Counted from the stretch's first letter, positions 1-6,878 are shown. The stretch: DNA of 13,193 nucleotides from Chloroflexota bacterium (GCA_022574315.1 JACZSH010000028.1:1-13193); one strand, 5' to 3'. Translations and numbers: made by a program. The notes: generated by a model from the sequence alone, not told the origin.

Positions 1-1107
1 ACCGACCAGATGAAACGCAAGCAGCCGCCCGGCTACGACCGGCTCTGCCGTGAGCTGAGCGCTGAGGAAAGGGCGAGTAAGGAAGCAAATGGTATCATAC
101 CTGTCGTCCGTTTCAAAATACCGCTGACAGGCCGCACCGGTTTCGATGACATTATCCGGGGCAGCGTCGTCTTCGAAAACAGCACCCTTGACGACTTTGT
201 CCTCTTGAAATCGGACGGCTATCCGACCTACCACCTGGCCAACGTCGTCGACGACCATTTCATGGCCATAAGCCACGTCCTGCGGGCGGAGGAGTGGCTC
301 TCCAGTGTCCCCCGCCACGTCCTCCTCTACCGCGCGCTCGGTTTTGAGCCCCCCCAGTTTGCTCACCTCCCCATGCTCCTGGGCCCCGACCGCTCCAAGC
401 TCAGCAAACGGCACGGCGCCGTCGCCGTTACCGAGTACCGTGACCAGGGCTATTTACCGGAGGCGATGGTTAACTTCCTTGCCCTGCTGGGCTGGTCGCT
501 GGATGATAAGACCGAGATTCTTTCCCGTGAAGAGCTGGTGGCTAATTTTACCCTGGATAGAATCAGTCAGACGGCGGCTATTTTTAACCCGGAAAAACTC
601 GGCTGGATGGACGGGGTCTACATCCGCCGTCTTGAGCCGGCGGACTTCGTGCTGCGGTCGCTGCCTTTCCTGGAAAGGGACCTGCCCGCTGAGGTAGCCC
701 GCCCGCTGGATATCGACTACGTCCGGCGGGTTTTGCCTCTCGTTCAGGAGCGGGCGCGGACACTGTCCGAGGTTGCCGAGTTGACGCGGTTCTTTTTCGT
801 CACTGAGACCATGAACGACCCCGCGTTGCTTATTGCTAAGGAAATGGACCGGGCATCGACCCTTAAGACCCTGAAAGTTTCGCTGGAAAGGCTGGGTAGC
901 CTTCCGGCGTTTGATGAGGAATCTCTGGAGACCGTGCTCCGGCCCCTCGCCGAGGAACTGGCACTGAAGACCGGACAGCTCTTCGGCACCCTGCGGGTGG
1001 CGGTAACCGGGCGGACGGCGGCGCCGCCCCTCTTCCAGACCATGGCCGTGCTGGGCAAGACGCTTTGCCTGAACCGGATTGAAACGGCGTTGACGAAATT
1101 ATCCTGA
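1..1107 (+). CDS. gltX: Glutamate--tRNA ligase (GluRS), 3' part, 5' end outside window
   Basis: Class I glutamyl-tRNA synthetase, which charges tRNA-Glu with glutamate in the cytoplasm. The reading frame is open from base 1, so the ATG at 10 is internal; 368 residues are visible. GluRS is usually about 470-500 residues, so roughly the first 110-120, including the HIGH motif, lie outside the window. Seen here: the YDRLCREL segment, the catalytic-core stretch with SDGYPTYHLANVVDDH, the KMSKS-loop variant KLSKRHG at bases 397-417, and the helical anticodon-binding C-terminus ending with the family-like LFGTLRVAVTGR and LGKTLCLNRIETAL segments. The stop is TGA at 1105-1107. The next gene begins 8 bases later and has its ribosome binding site overlapping this stop, so the two are probably co-transcribed. 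Family assignment is firm; whether it is the only GluRS of the organism cannot be seen. Confidence 0.96.
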   Translation, partial: TDQMKRKQPPGYDRLCRELSAEERASKEANGIIPVVRFKIPLTGRTGFDDIIRGSVVFENSTLDDFVLLKSDGYPTYHLANVVDDHFMAISHVLRAEEWLSSVPRHVLLYRALGFEPPQFAHLPMLLGPDRSKLSKRHGAVAVTEYRDQGYLPEAMVNFLALLGWSLDDKTEILSREELVANFTLDRISQTAAIFNPEKLGWMDGVYIRRLEPADFVLRSLPFLERDLPAEVARPLDIDYVRRVLPLVQERARTLSEVAELTRFFFVTETMNDPALLIAKEMDRASTLKTLKVSLERLGSLPAFDEESLETVLRPLAEELALKTGQLFGTLRVAVTGRTAAPPLFQTMAVLGKTLCLNRIETALTKLS

Positions 1108-1115
1108 GGTTGGCA

Positions 1116-1517
1116 GTGAACATAAAACGAAACACCAAAGACTGGCTCATCGTCATGGTATGTCTGCTCGACGAAGTGGTGGTGGCGGCGCTGGTGCTGC
1201 TGGCCCTCTGGTACTTCAAGATTAAACTTCCGGTCCCAGTGATTATCGTCCTGGTTCTGTTGCTGGGCGCCCTTGTCTTCCTCACTTACCGGGTGATTGT
1301 ACCGAGTTTCCACCGCAAACAGGTAACCGGCCGTGAAGCTATGGTGGGACTGGAAGGTACGGTCACCGAATCACTGAGCCCGGGTGGAGTTGTCCGGGTG
1401 GCCGGTGAATACTGGCAGGCCACCTCGGTCGACGGTAATATCCTGGTCGGTGAAGAAATCGAGGTGGTGACATCGGTCAAGCTCAAATTGACCGTCAAAC
1501 CTAAAGAGACCGAGTGA
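1116..1517 (+). CDS. Short NfeD-like membrane protein (two TM helices plus OB-fold domain)
   Basis: A 133-residue protein of the short NfeD type. Two hydrophobic helices are visible at about residues 10-34 and 39-61, followed by a soluble beta-rich domain at about 70-128 with the NfeD C-terminal pattern GREAMVGLEGTV, GEYWQATS and G..I.VGEEIEVV. This OB-fold domain in related proteins partners with SPFH/stomatin-type membrane proteins, but no such gene is in the window. I chose GTG at 1116 because GAGG at 1106-1109 lies 6 bases upstream; a TTG at 1110 would add two residues but overlap the ribosome binding site. The gene starts 8 bases after gltX and its stop overlaps the start of the radical SAM gene, which indicates an operon. 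Physiological role is unknown; membrane-quality or lipid-raft function is only family-level knowledge. Confidence 0.8.
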   Translation: MNIKRNTKDWLIVMVCLLDEVVVAALVLLALWYFKIKLPVPVIIVLVLLLGALVFLTYRVIVPSFHRKQVTGREAMVGLEGTVTESLSPGGVVRVAGEYWQATSVDGNILVGEEIEVVTSVKLKLTVKPKETE

Positions 1518-2524
1518 TGGCGTCGGGATTAGTCACCGGAGCGGCGATCGCCCCCGGCTACCTGTCCCTTTACCGGTCGGGGGAGCTGGCGCGCCGCACC
1601 GAAGAACTGGAAGCCCGACTCGGTGCCTGTGATATCTGCCCGCACCTGTGCGGTGTCAACCGACTTAATAACGAGACCGGCTTTTGTCATTCCGGTCGTC
1701 TGCCCGTCGTCTCCTCGGTATGCGCCCACCACGGTGAAGAACCGGTTATTTCCGGCCGCCGGGGGTCGGGGACCATCTTCTTCGGCAACTGCAATATGCG
1801 CTGCGTTTATTGCCAGAACCACCAGATAAGCCAGGACTGGCGGGCGCAGCGTTCTCAGACGGTCGATTCCCACCGGCTGGCCGAATCCATGCTCTATCTC
1901 CAGGACGAGCTCGACTGCCACAATATCAACCTGGTCTCGCCCTCGCATTTTGTCCCCCAAATCATGCGGGCTTTGCTGACCGCGGTGCCTGCCGGGCTTC
2001 GCCTGCCTCTCGTCTACAATACCGCCAGCTATGATTCGGTGGCATCTTTAAGCGCTCTGGACGGCGTCGTCAGCATTTACCTGGCTGACCTGCGTTATGC
2101 CTCTGAAAAATGGGGACGGAAATATTCCCGGGTTTCCGGTTACGTGGCAAAGTCCCGTGCCGCCATCCGGGAAATGCAGCGTCAGGTCGGCGATCTTCGG
2201 GTAGACCGGTACGGTGTTGCCTGGAAAGGGCTGATTATTCGCCACCTGATACTGCCCAACGGACTGGCCGGTAGCCGTGAATCGCTGGCCTGGCTGGTTG
2301 ATGAAATATCGCCGGAGATTACGGTCAGTGTCATGTCACAGTATTATCCGGCCCACCGCGCCCGGCAGATCCCGCTTCTCTCCCGGCAAATATCAACTCC
2401 GGAATATACGGAGGTCATGGAAATGCTGGATAGCCTGGGCATTGAAAACGGCTGGATTCAGGGCATGGACGCTCCGAAGAACTACCTGCCTGACTTCAGC
2501 CGCCGGGGACATCCCTTTGATTAA
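1517..2524 (+). CDS. PflX-like radical SAM protein (COG1313 type)
   Basis: Radical S-adenosylmethionine protein of about 335 residues. The 4Fe-4S cluster motif is CNMRCVYC, a CX3CX2C with cysteines near residues 92, 96 and 99. Upstream of it is a second cysteine-rich segment, CDICPHLCG followed by a Cys after NETGF (about residues 38-57), and then EEPVISG..GSGTIFF. This order is typical of the PflX-like group, proteins resembling pyruvate formate-lyase activating enzyme whose substrate is unknown. The expected downstream NTASYDS strand and the DLRY..EKWGRKYS segment are also present. The start is either ATG at 1517, overlapping the preceding TGA stop by one base, or GTG at 1514; both allow translational coupling. 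It is the last gene of the gltX operon. No glycyl-radical enzyme is visible nearby, so a PflA-type activase role is not supported by context. Confidence 0.85.
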   Translation: MASGLVTGAAIAPGYLSLYRSGELARRTEELEARLGACDICPHLCGVNRLNNETGFCHSGRLPVVSSVCAHHGEEPVISGRRGSGTIFFGNCNMRCVYCQNHQISQDWRAQRSQTVDSHRLAESMLYLQDELDCHNINLVSPSHFVPQIMRALLTAVPAGLRLPLVYNTASYDSVASLSALDGVVSIYLADLRYASEKWGRKYSRVSGYVAKSRAAIREMQRQVGDLRVDRYGVAWKGLIIRHLILPNGLAGSRESLAWLVDEISPEITVSVMSQYYPAHRARQIPLLSRQISTPEYTEVMEMLDSLGIENGWIQGMDAPKNYLPDFSRRGHPFD

Positions 2525-2562
2525 GCGGTACGCAGGCGGAAGAAGGTCACTATTGCCGGCGC

Positions 2563-2676
2563 TTACTTGCCTTTGTTTTTCATCCAGGCAAAATCAGGCT
2601 TGTTGCCGTTAATTTTGTCTTTCTTGTTGATGTTCTCAATAAACGTTTTCAGGTCAATCGGTTTCTTTTCAGTCAT
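2563..2676 (-). CDS. Small basic protein candidate, 37 residues, unknown function
   Basis: A complete small reading frame on the minus strand in the otherwise empty region between two plus-strand operons: ATG at 2676-2674, TAA at 2565-2563. The peptide begins MTEKKPIDLKTF and ends DFAWMKNKGK. Ten of its 37 residues are lysine, and it has no hydrophobic segment long enough for a membrane helix. Support for a real gene: AAAGGA lies 8 bases before the ATG, an extended -10 element TGCTAGAAT lies upstream, and a perfect inverted repeat sits between them. Asparagine and aspartate codons mostly end in C, as in the neighbouring genes. The reading frame is about 36% G+C, well below its neighbours, partly because of lysine AAA codons. 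I do not recognise a family. A nucleic-acid- or ribosome-associated role would fit the charge but is only a guess. Confidence 0.55.
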   Translation of the reverse strand: MTEKKPIDLKTFIENINKKDKINGNKPDFAWMKNKGK

Positions 2677-2696
2677 CAGCCGGGTCCTTTATACTT

Positions 2697-2713
2697 CTTT
2701 AAAATCTTTAAAG
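2697..2713. repeat. Perfect inverted repeat at the leader of the small gene
   Basis: CTTTAAA and TTTAAAG arms separated by 3 bases. Read on the minus strand it falls between the predicted -10 element (2729-2721) and the ribosome binding site of the 37-codon gene, at about the transcription start. It could be an operator for a dimeric repressor or a weak A/U-rich 5' hairpin in the mRNA. The repeat is seen directly; the role is inference. Confidence 0.5.
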
Positions 2714-2720
2714 TATCCTT

Positions 2721-2729
2721 ATTCTAGCA
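2721..2729 (-). promoter_or_regulatory. Extended -10 promoter element for the small gene
   Basis: On the minus strand the bases read TGCTAGAAT, which matches the extended -10 pattern TGnTATAAT in all but one position of the hexamer. No good -35 is present at the usual distance, as is common for extended -10 promoters. Predicted transcription starts near 2714, leaving a leader of about 38 bases that holds the inverted repeat and the AAAGGA ribosome binding site. Confidence 0.4.
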
Positions 2730-2808
2730 TATTATGACCTCCAAAGCCAGCTTTAGGCTCAGGGTATGAGTTGACGGTCTTAACCGCATTGCTTTCAAGC
2801 ATGACAAA

Positions 2809-3810
2809 GTGCTAAACTGTTATTACATGGGCTGTACCGTCACTCAGGAGAGTTTTGATAGCCTCACTTCATACTGGACTGACTCCAGCCATCGCTTGAA
2901 GTGGGGTTCTGTTTTTGTCCTGCCTCCCTGGCTGGAGGTATGGTGGCAGGCGTTTCAGCCCGGTAGCCGGCTTTGCCTCTCCGCCGTCCGGCAGGAGGCG
3001 GAAATCATCGGTATCGCCCCGCTCCACGTCAAGGAAGGAAAAGCCGCCTTTATCGGCAGCGCCGATGTCTGTGACTACCTGGATTTTATTATCGCCCCCG
3101 GGCAGGAAGAAGATTTCTTTAACGCTCTGCTGGATGATTTACTGAAGTTGGATATTAACCAGCTAAACCTGGACTCTTTAAGACCTGATTCCACGGCACT
3201 CGTCTACCTGGTGGAAATTGCCCGCCGGCGGGGCTACCTGGTTCAGACCGCTCAAGAAGACATCTCCCTGACGATGGAATTGCCCCCCACCTGGGAAGAC
3301 TACCTGGCGTCTCTGGCTAAAAAGCAGCGCCACGAAGTAAGGCGCAAGCTCCGGCGTTTGCAGGAAGCGGATAACGTGCGCTACGACTACTTGCGGGTGG
3401 AACCGCCGGGGGTGGCCAGGCTGACCGACACCTTCCTGGACATTTTCTCCCGGAGTCGGCAGGACAAGGCCGACTTTATGACTGAGCGCATGGCGGGGTT
3501 TTTCCACTCCCTGGCCCTGGCCATGGCGGGGGCGGGTATCCTCCGTTACGGCGTGCTCGAATTGGACGCCATACCGGTGGCGATGATAATGGCTTTTGAC
3601 TATAGTGAGACCATGTACCTCTATAACAGCGCTTTCCTGCCTGGCTACGACTCGTTAAGCGTTGGTTTGCTCTCTAAAATTCTCGGTATCCAGGAAAGCA
3701 TCAACGCCGGCCTGAAGCACTGGGACTTTCTGAAAGGGACAGAAGATTACAAGTACCAGTTGGGCGGTCACGAGATACCTCTCTTCAATTGCCAGATAAC
3801 CTTCCGGTGA
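2809..3810 (+). CDS. FemAB/CelD-like GNAT_6 (BioF2-type) transferase
   Basis: A protein of up to 333 residues of the CelD/BcsL-like, FemAB-related acyltransferase family (GNAT_6 fold). Such proteins transfer acyl or aminoacyl groups, often in cell-envelope or exopolysaccharide assembly; the substrate cannot be read from the sequence. Seen: the N-terminal W..VFVLPPWLEVWWQAF segment at about residues 32-49, the basic helix KKQRHEVRRKLRRLQ at about 170-184, a central fold with YGVLELDAIPVAMIMAFDY, and the family-typical WDFLKGTEDYKYQLGG near the C-terminus. No signal peptide or membrane helix is evident. The start is uncertain: GTG at 2809 and ATG at 2827 are both in frame, neither has a clear ribosome binding site, and a possible -10 element overlaps the GTG. 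The glycosyltransferase follows after only 12 bases, so the two likely act in one pathway. Confidence 0.8.
   Translation: MLNCYYMGCTVTQESFDSLTSYWTDSSHRLKWGSVFVLPPWLEVWWQAFQPGSRLCLSAVRQEAEIIGIAPLHVKEGKAAFIGSADVCDYLDFIIAPGQEEDFFNALLDDLLKLDINQLNLDSLRPDSTALVYLVEIARRRGYLVQTAQEDISLTMELPPTWEDYLASLAKKQRHEVRRKLRRLQEADNVRYDYLRVEPPGVARLTDTFLDIFSRSRQDKADFMTERMAGFFHSLALAMAGAGILRYGVLELDAIPVAMIMAFDYSETMYLYNSAFLPGYDSLSVGLLSKILGIQESINAGLKHWDFLKGTEDYKYQLGGHEIPLFNCQITFR
2810..2818 (+). promoter_or_regulatory. Possible extended -10 element overlapping the GTG start of the FemAB-like gene
   Basis: TGCTAAACT fits the extended -10 pattern, with a weak TTGCTT at 2789-2794 as -35 (18-base spacer). If real, transcription starts near 2825, which would exclude GTG 2809 and leave ATG 2827 almost leaderless. 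The hexamer matches consensus at only four of six positions, so support is weak. Confidence 0.25.
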
Positions 3811-3822
3811 TTTTATATTGAG

Positions 3823-5076
3823 ATGGTGACGATGAAAAATAGAAAACTGGGAAACAATGGCCGACTCAGGATAGCCATGATTTGTGCCCACAGTTGTCCG
3901 GTGGGAAAGCTGGGGGCGAAAGATACCGGAGGGATGAGCGTTTACGTGCGAGAGCTGGCTCGCGAACTGGCCCGGTGTGGGCACGCCGTTGACGTCTACA
4001 CGCGTGTTCACGACCCGAATGACGCCCAGATTATTCCCCTGGGGGATGATGCCCGCCTCATTCATCTCAGGGCCGGAGAGGACAGCGTTATCGACAAGCT
4101 GGACGTCTTTCCCCACCTCCCTGAATTCACCCGCCAGCTGGAAAGCTTCCGGAAACAGAATAACCTCCACTATGACTTGATTTACAGCCATTACTGGCTC
4201 TCCGGGTGGGTGGGAAAACAGTTGCAGCGCCGGTGGGACGTGCCCCACCTGATAATGTTCCACACCCTCGGGGCGTTAAAAAATGCTATCGGCATTGGCG
4301 AAGGCGAACCCTGGATTCGCGTCGAGACCGAAAAATATCTTGCCCGCAGTTGCCATCGGGTTATCGTTGCCACCGAGAAAGAAAAGCGGGATATCGCTTT
4401 TTACTACGGAACGCCCGAAGCATCGATTGCCGTCATCCCCTGCGGCGTGAACCTGGAGCTTTTCCGCCCGTACCAAAAAGAAAAAGCCAGGCAGCAGCTG
4501 GGACTGGACGGCAAAGACCGGACCATTCTCTTTGTCGGGCGGATAGACCCGCTGAAAGGGATAGATAAGTTGCTGGCCGCCCTGGCCCTGATAGGTATTC
4601 GGGACCGGCTTCGCCTCTTTATTATCGGCGGAGATGAAAATAGCCGACGCGAAATAGAGCGGCTGAAAAAACTGTCCCGGGACCTCCGCATTCAGGAGCT
4701 GGTTACTTTTCTCGGACTTATCAAACAAACGGAACTGCCTGTCTACTACAACGCGGCCGACCTCTGCGTGGTGCCTTCCTATTATGAGAGCTTCGGCCTG
4801 GTGGCCCTGGAGTCGCTCGCCTGCGGTACGCCGGTAGTCACCACCCGCGTCGGCGGTGCCGAAAGTATCATCCGGCAGGGCGATATGGGCTATGTCGTCG
4901 ATAGCAATAACCCGGCTCAACTGGCGCAAAAGATGGAACTGTTGCTTACTCGACCCGAAGATAACGGCCGGCAGGCCGGCGCCATGCGGGCACTGGCCGA
5001 AAAGTTTAGCTGGTCTAACGTCGCCCGCAAGTTAACCCGGGAATGCCGGGCCGTTCGGAAAAGCTACTTCGCCTGA
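3823..5076 (+). CDS. GT4-family glycosyltransferase, MshA-like (GT-B fold)
   Basis: Retaining GT-B glycosyltransferase of family GT4, 417 residues, cytoplasmic or membrane-peripheral. The N-terminal domain has the glycine-rich DTGGMSVYVRELA segment (about residues 34-46), VYTR, and SHYWLSGWVG (122-131), all typical of the MshA/sucrose-phosphate-synthase branch. The C-terminal nucleotide-sugar domain has FVGRIDPLKG (about 237-246, Arg and Lys expected to contact the diphosphate), FLGLI, and the EX7E motif with glutamates near 322 and 330 in the PSYYESFGLVALESLACGTPVV region. MshA joins UDP-GlcNAc to inositol phosphate; here donor and acceptor are not determined. The start is ATG at 3823 or ATG at 3832; the ribosome binding site is weak for both. 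It follows the FemAB-like gene by 12 bases and ends before a hairpin terminator. An envelope-glycan or sucrose-type role is the main alternative to a thiol pathway. Confidence 0.9.
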   Translation: MVTMKNRKLGNNGRLRIAMICAHSCPVGKLGAKDTGGMSVYVRELARELARCGHAVDVYTRVHDPNDAQIIPLGDDARLIHLRAGEDSVIDKLDVFPHLPEFTRQLESFRKQNNLHYDLIYSHYWLSGWVGKQLQRRWDVPHLIMFHTLGALKNAIGIGEGEPWIRVETEKYLARSCHRVIVATEKEKRDIAFYYGTPEASIAVIPCGVNLELFRPYQKEKARQQLGLDGKDRTILFVGRIDPLKGIDKLLAALALIGIRDRLRLFIIGGDENSRREIERLKKLSRDLRIQELVTFLGLIKQTELPVYYNAADLCVVPSYYESFGLVALESLACGTPVVTTRVGGAESIIRQGDMGYVVDSNNPAQLAQKMELLLTRPEDNGRQAGAMRALAEKFSWSNVARKLTRECRAVRKSYFA

Positions 5077-5102
5077 AAATCCGCTGCCTGGTCGTCCAGT
5101 CT

Positions 5103-5151
5103 GCGTCACTGCCTGGATTCTTCCCTTCTCAGGGCATACTGACGCTTATTT
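5103..5151 (+). terminator. Probable intrinsic terminator after the glycosyltransferase
   Basis: An imperfect hairpin: GCGTCA (5103-5108) pairs with TGACGC (5140-5145), and after an internal bulge TGCC (5110-5113) pairs with GG-CA at 5133-5136. The loop is about 18-19 bases, and TTATTT follows at 5146-5151. It lies between convergent genes and has a T-rich tail only in the plus direction, so it should end the FemAB-glycosyltransferase transcript. The long loop lowers confidence. Confidence 0.4.
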
Positions 5152-5164
5152 CGGCCCGCCAACG

Positions 5165-6094
5165 CTAGTCTATCGTTTTCTCATACCAGAGACTGCTCGC
5201 CCATTCCTTAAATCCGGCGGAACGGTAAAGGGTAAGGGCGCTGGCGTTGGCGCTGTCTACGGTCAGTTCAACAATACGCACTCCCCGGCTTTCCAGGTAG
5301 CTCAGCCCGCCAAAGAGCGCCATCCTGCCCAGTCCCCGGTTACGGTAGTCCCGGTCCACGCCCAGCATGTGGATGCGTCCGGTTATTTCCTCTTTGCCGC
5401 CGGTGACGCCCTCTATTTTTGTCCAGCAGTAACCGACCGGTTTACCCGCATCGTAAATGAGCAGTACGTCCTCCGGTAAACTCCGACTCTGCTCAAGGCT
5501 CTCGGCTATTTCTTCGGCGGTGTTCGGGTTATATTCCCAGTTGTCGGCAAAACTTCGGTTCTGGAGTTGGGCCAGTTTTTCTTCATCACCCGGCTGCAGG
5601 TGCTCTACGGAATAAGTGCCGGCAGCGGTATCCGGAATCTCGACTCCGGCCAGTGACAGTTTCAGCTCGAGGTATCGTTTCACTTTTCGGAAGCCCAGTT
5701 CGAGCAGCAGGCGCTGGGCAGCCGTGTTTTCCTGCCTGACATTAACGCGGGCTGCCTTCGCCCCCAGCTCTTTCCCCCGGCGTACCGCCTGGTTAAAAAG
5801 CGGCTCTTCCAGTCCCTGTCCGCCGTGCTCCGGCAGGATGAAATAGTTCAGGATGACGCGGTCGGAAGCCAGTTCCGGCACTATTTCCGTCGCGCCGATA
5901 ATCTCCCCGGATGCTATCGCCACCAGCAGGTCTTGTTCCGGACAGTAGCCCGGCCGATGCAAAATTTCTCTTATCGCTTCAGGAGTGCGGCTCTCCCCGC
6001 CGGAAGGTAACTTTGCGGCGGCGGTTTTGAACTTTACATAATTGTCGTAATCGGACGGACGGTAGTTTCTGACTGTGTAAGGGGACGCGCTCAT
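5165..6094 (-). CDS. Tandem-GNAT acetyltransferase, MshD-like architecture
   Basis: A 309-residue protein with two GNAT domains, at about residues 5-145 and 160-305. The C-terminal domain keeps the acetyl-CoA loop RNRGLG (251-256), the preceding MLGVDRDY strand, and LTVDSANASALTLYRSAGF, so it should bind acetyl-CoA. In the N-terminal domain the corresponding loop reads GGQGLE, with the last glycine replaced by Glu96, suggesting a degenerate, possibly structural domain. Length, two-domain order and segments such as CWTK, LGVD and SAN.SAL.LY resemble mycothiol synthase MshD. However, the residue just before the HMLGVD strand is Arg240, where I recall a catalytic Glu in MshD, so the substrate may differ. 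The ATG is preceded by GAGG at 6-base spacing. It is transcribed divergently from the PIG-L deacetylase by a shared symmetric promoter region. Confidence 0.82.
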   Translation of the reverse strand: MSASPYTVRNYRPSDYDNYVKFKTAAAKLPSGGESRTPEAIREILHRPGYCPEQDLLVAIASGEIIGATEIVPELASDRVILNYFILPEHGGQGLEEPLFNQAVRRGKELGAKAARVNVRQENTAAQRLLLELGFRKVKRYLELKLSLAGVEIPDTAAGTYSVEHLQPGDEEKLAQLQNRSFADNWEYNPNTAEEIAESLEQSRSLPEDVLLIYDAGKPVGYCWTKIEGVTGGKEEITGRIHMLGVDRDYRNRGLGRMALFGGLSYLESRGVRIVELTVDSANASALTLYRSAGFKEWASSLWYEKTID

Positions 6095-6112
6095 CTAAAA
6101 CCTCAATGTCAA

Positions 6113-6142
6113 ATTGTATCAGTTAGGGCGATGTTATACAAT
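6113..6142. promoter_or_regulatory. Symmetric overlapping divergent promoters between the GNAT and PIG-L genes
   Basis: The 7-base arms ATTGTAT (6113-6119) and ATACAAT (6136-6142) form a perfect inverted repeat. On the plus strand they read TTGTAT, a 17-base spacer, TACAAT; the minus strand reads exactly the same pair with the same spacing. Each hexamer therefore serves as -35 for one gene and -10 for the other. On the minus strand the -10 is preceded by TGA, giving an extended -10. The repeat could also be the binding site of a dimeric regulator. Transcription starts would fall near 6149 (plus) and 6107 (minus). Confidence 0.5.
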
Positions 6143-6164
6143 ATTAATTAGTTCAGAGAAAAGT

Positions 6165-6170
6165 GAGGAG
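6165..6170 (+). promoter_or_regulatory. Ribosome binding site that fixes the PIG-L start
   Basis: GAGGAG ends 6 bases before ATG 6177. The upstream in-frame TTG at 6114 lacks such a site and lies inside the promoter, so the 21 extra residues it would give are rejected. Confidence 0.8.
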
Positions 6171-6176
6171 ATTGGC

Positions 6177-6878
6177 ATGGCGGTTAAGCAGGCGCAGATA
6201 ATGGTGGTTACACCCCATCCGGACGATGCTGAATTTGGTGTCGCCGGTACGGTCGTCAAGTGGGTGAAAGAAGGGAAAGACGTTGTTTACGTTGTCTGCA
6301 CTAACGGCAATAAAGGCACCAGTGATATCAATATGAAACCGGAACGGCTGGCTGAAATTAGAGAACGGGAGCAGCAATGCGCCGCTGATTTGCTCGGGGT
6401 GAGAGAAGTCGTCTTTCTGCGCCATGAAGACCAGGGATTGGAAGACACCCCCGAGTTCAGGAAGGAAATCGTGCGCCTGATTAGAAAATACCGCCCGGAA
6501 ATCGTGGTTACTTCTGACCCGTACCGCCGTTATCTCTGGCATCGCGACCACCGGATAACCGGGCAGGTGGTTCTGGACGCCATCTTCCCGTATGCCCGGG
6601 ACCTTCATGCTTACCCGGATTTACTGCCGGAAGGTCTTGAGCCGCACAAGGTGAAAGAAGTCTGGCTCTGGACTCTCATGGAAGATATCAACCACCGCTC
6701 GGATATTACGGAAACTTTTGATGTCAAAGTTAAGGCGTTGCAATGTCATGCCAGTCAGGTCGGCAACCATCGTTTCCCTGAACTTGAAGAAAGGCTGAGA
6801 CAGTGGGCAAAGGACCGGGCGGAAGGGGAAGAGTTTGAGCTGGCGGAGGCTTTTCATCGCGTGGAAATACTCTGGTAA
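6177..6878 (+). CDS. PIG-L/LmbE-family Zn-dependent deacetylase
   Basis: A 233-residue deacetylase of the PIG-L superfamily, which removes acetyl groups from N-acetylglucosamine-type sugars; MshB (mycothiol) and BshB (bacillithiol) belong here. The signature TPHPDDAEFGVAGT (residues 12-25) supplies His14 and Asp17 as zinc ligands and Asp16 as likely base. The third ligand is His125 in WHRDHRITG (121-129). The HPDDAE form and the length are closer to BshB-like members than to MshB, which is about 300 residues. C-terminal HASQVGNHRF follows the usual family pattern. The start at ATG 6177 is set by GAGGAG. It is divergent from the tandem GNAT and convergent with the metallo-hydrolase, only 10 bases apart. 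The acetylated substrate is not known; context with an MshA-like transferase suggests an N-acetylglucosaminide. Confidence 0.92.
   Translation: MAVKQAQIMVVTPHPDDAEFGVAGTVVKWVKEGKDVVYVVCTNGNKGTSDINMKPERLAEIREREQQCAADLLGVREVVFLRHEDQGLEDTPEFRKEIVRLIRKYRPEIVVTSDPYRRYLWHRDHRITGQVVLDAIFPYARDLHAYPDLLPEGLEPHKVKEVWLWTLMEDINHRSDITETFDVKVKALQCHASQVGNHRFPELEERLRQWAKDRAEGEEFELAEAFHRVEILW

Noticed and set aside
1..1107. gltX as the missing cysteine ligase (MshC, a CysRS-like enzyme) of a thiol pathway
   Set aside because: The KLSKRHG loop, YDRLCREL segment and C-terminal anticodon-binding domain identify it as GluRS; MshC is derived from CysRS.
744..1313. 189-codon minus-strand open frame across gltX and the NfeD-like gene
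   Set aside because: It crosses two well-supported genes and shows only low-complexity composition.
4276..4929. 217-codon minus-strand open frame inside the glycosyltransferase gene
   Set aside because: It is antisense to a full-length GT4 gene with clear motifs; no domain or ribosome binding site is visible, and high-G+C coding DNA often leaves such frames open.
6114..6176. TTG start at 6114 for the PIG-L gene, adding 21 residues
   Set aside because: It lies inside the predicted promoter, while ATG 6177 has GAGGAG at 6 bases and gives the usual family N-terminus.
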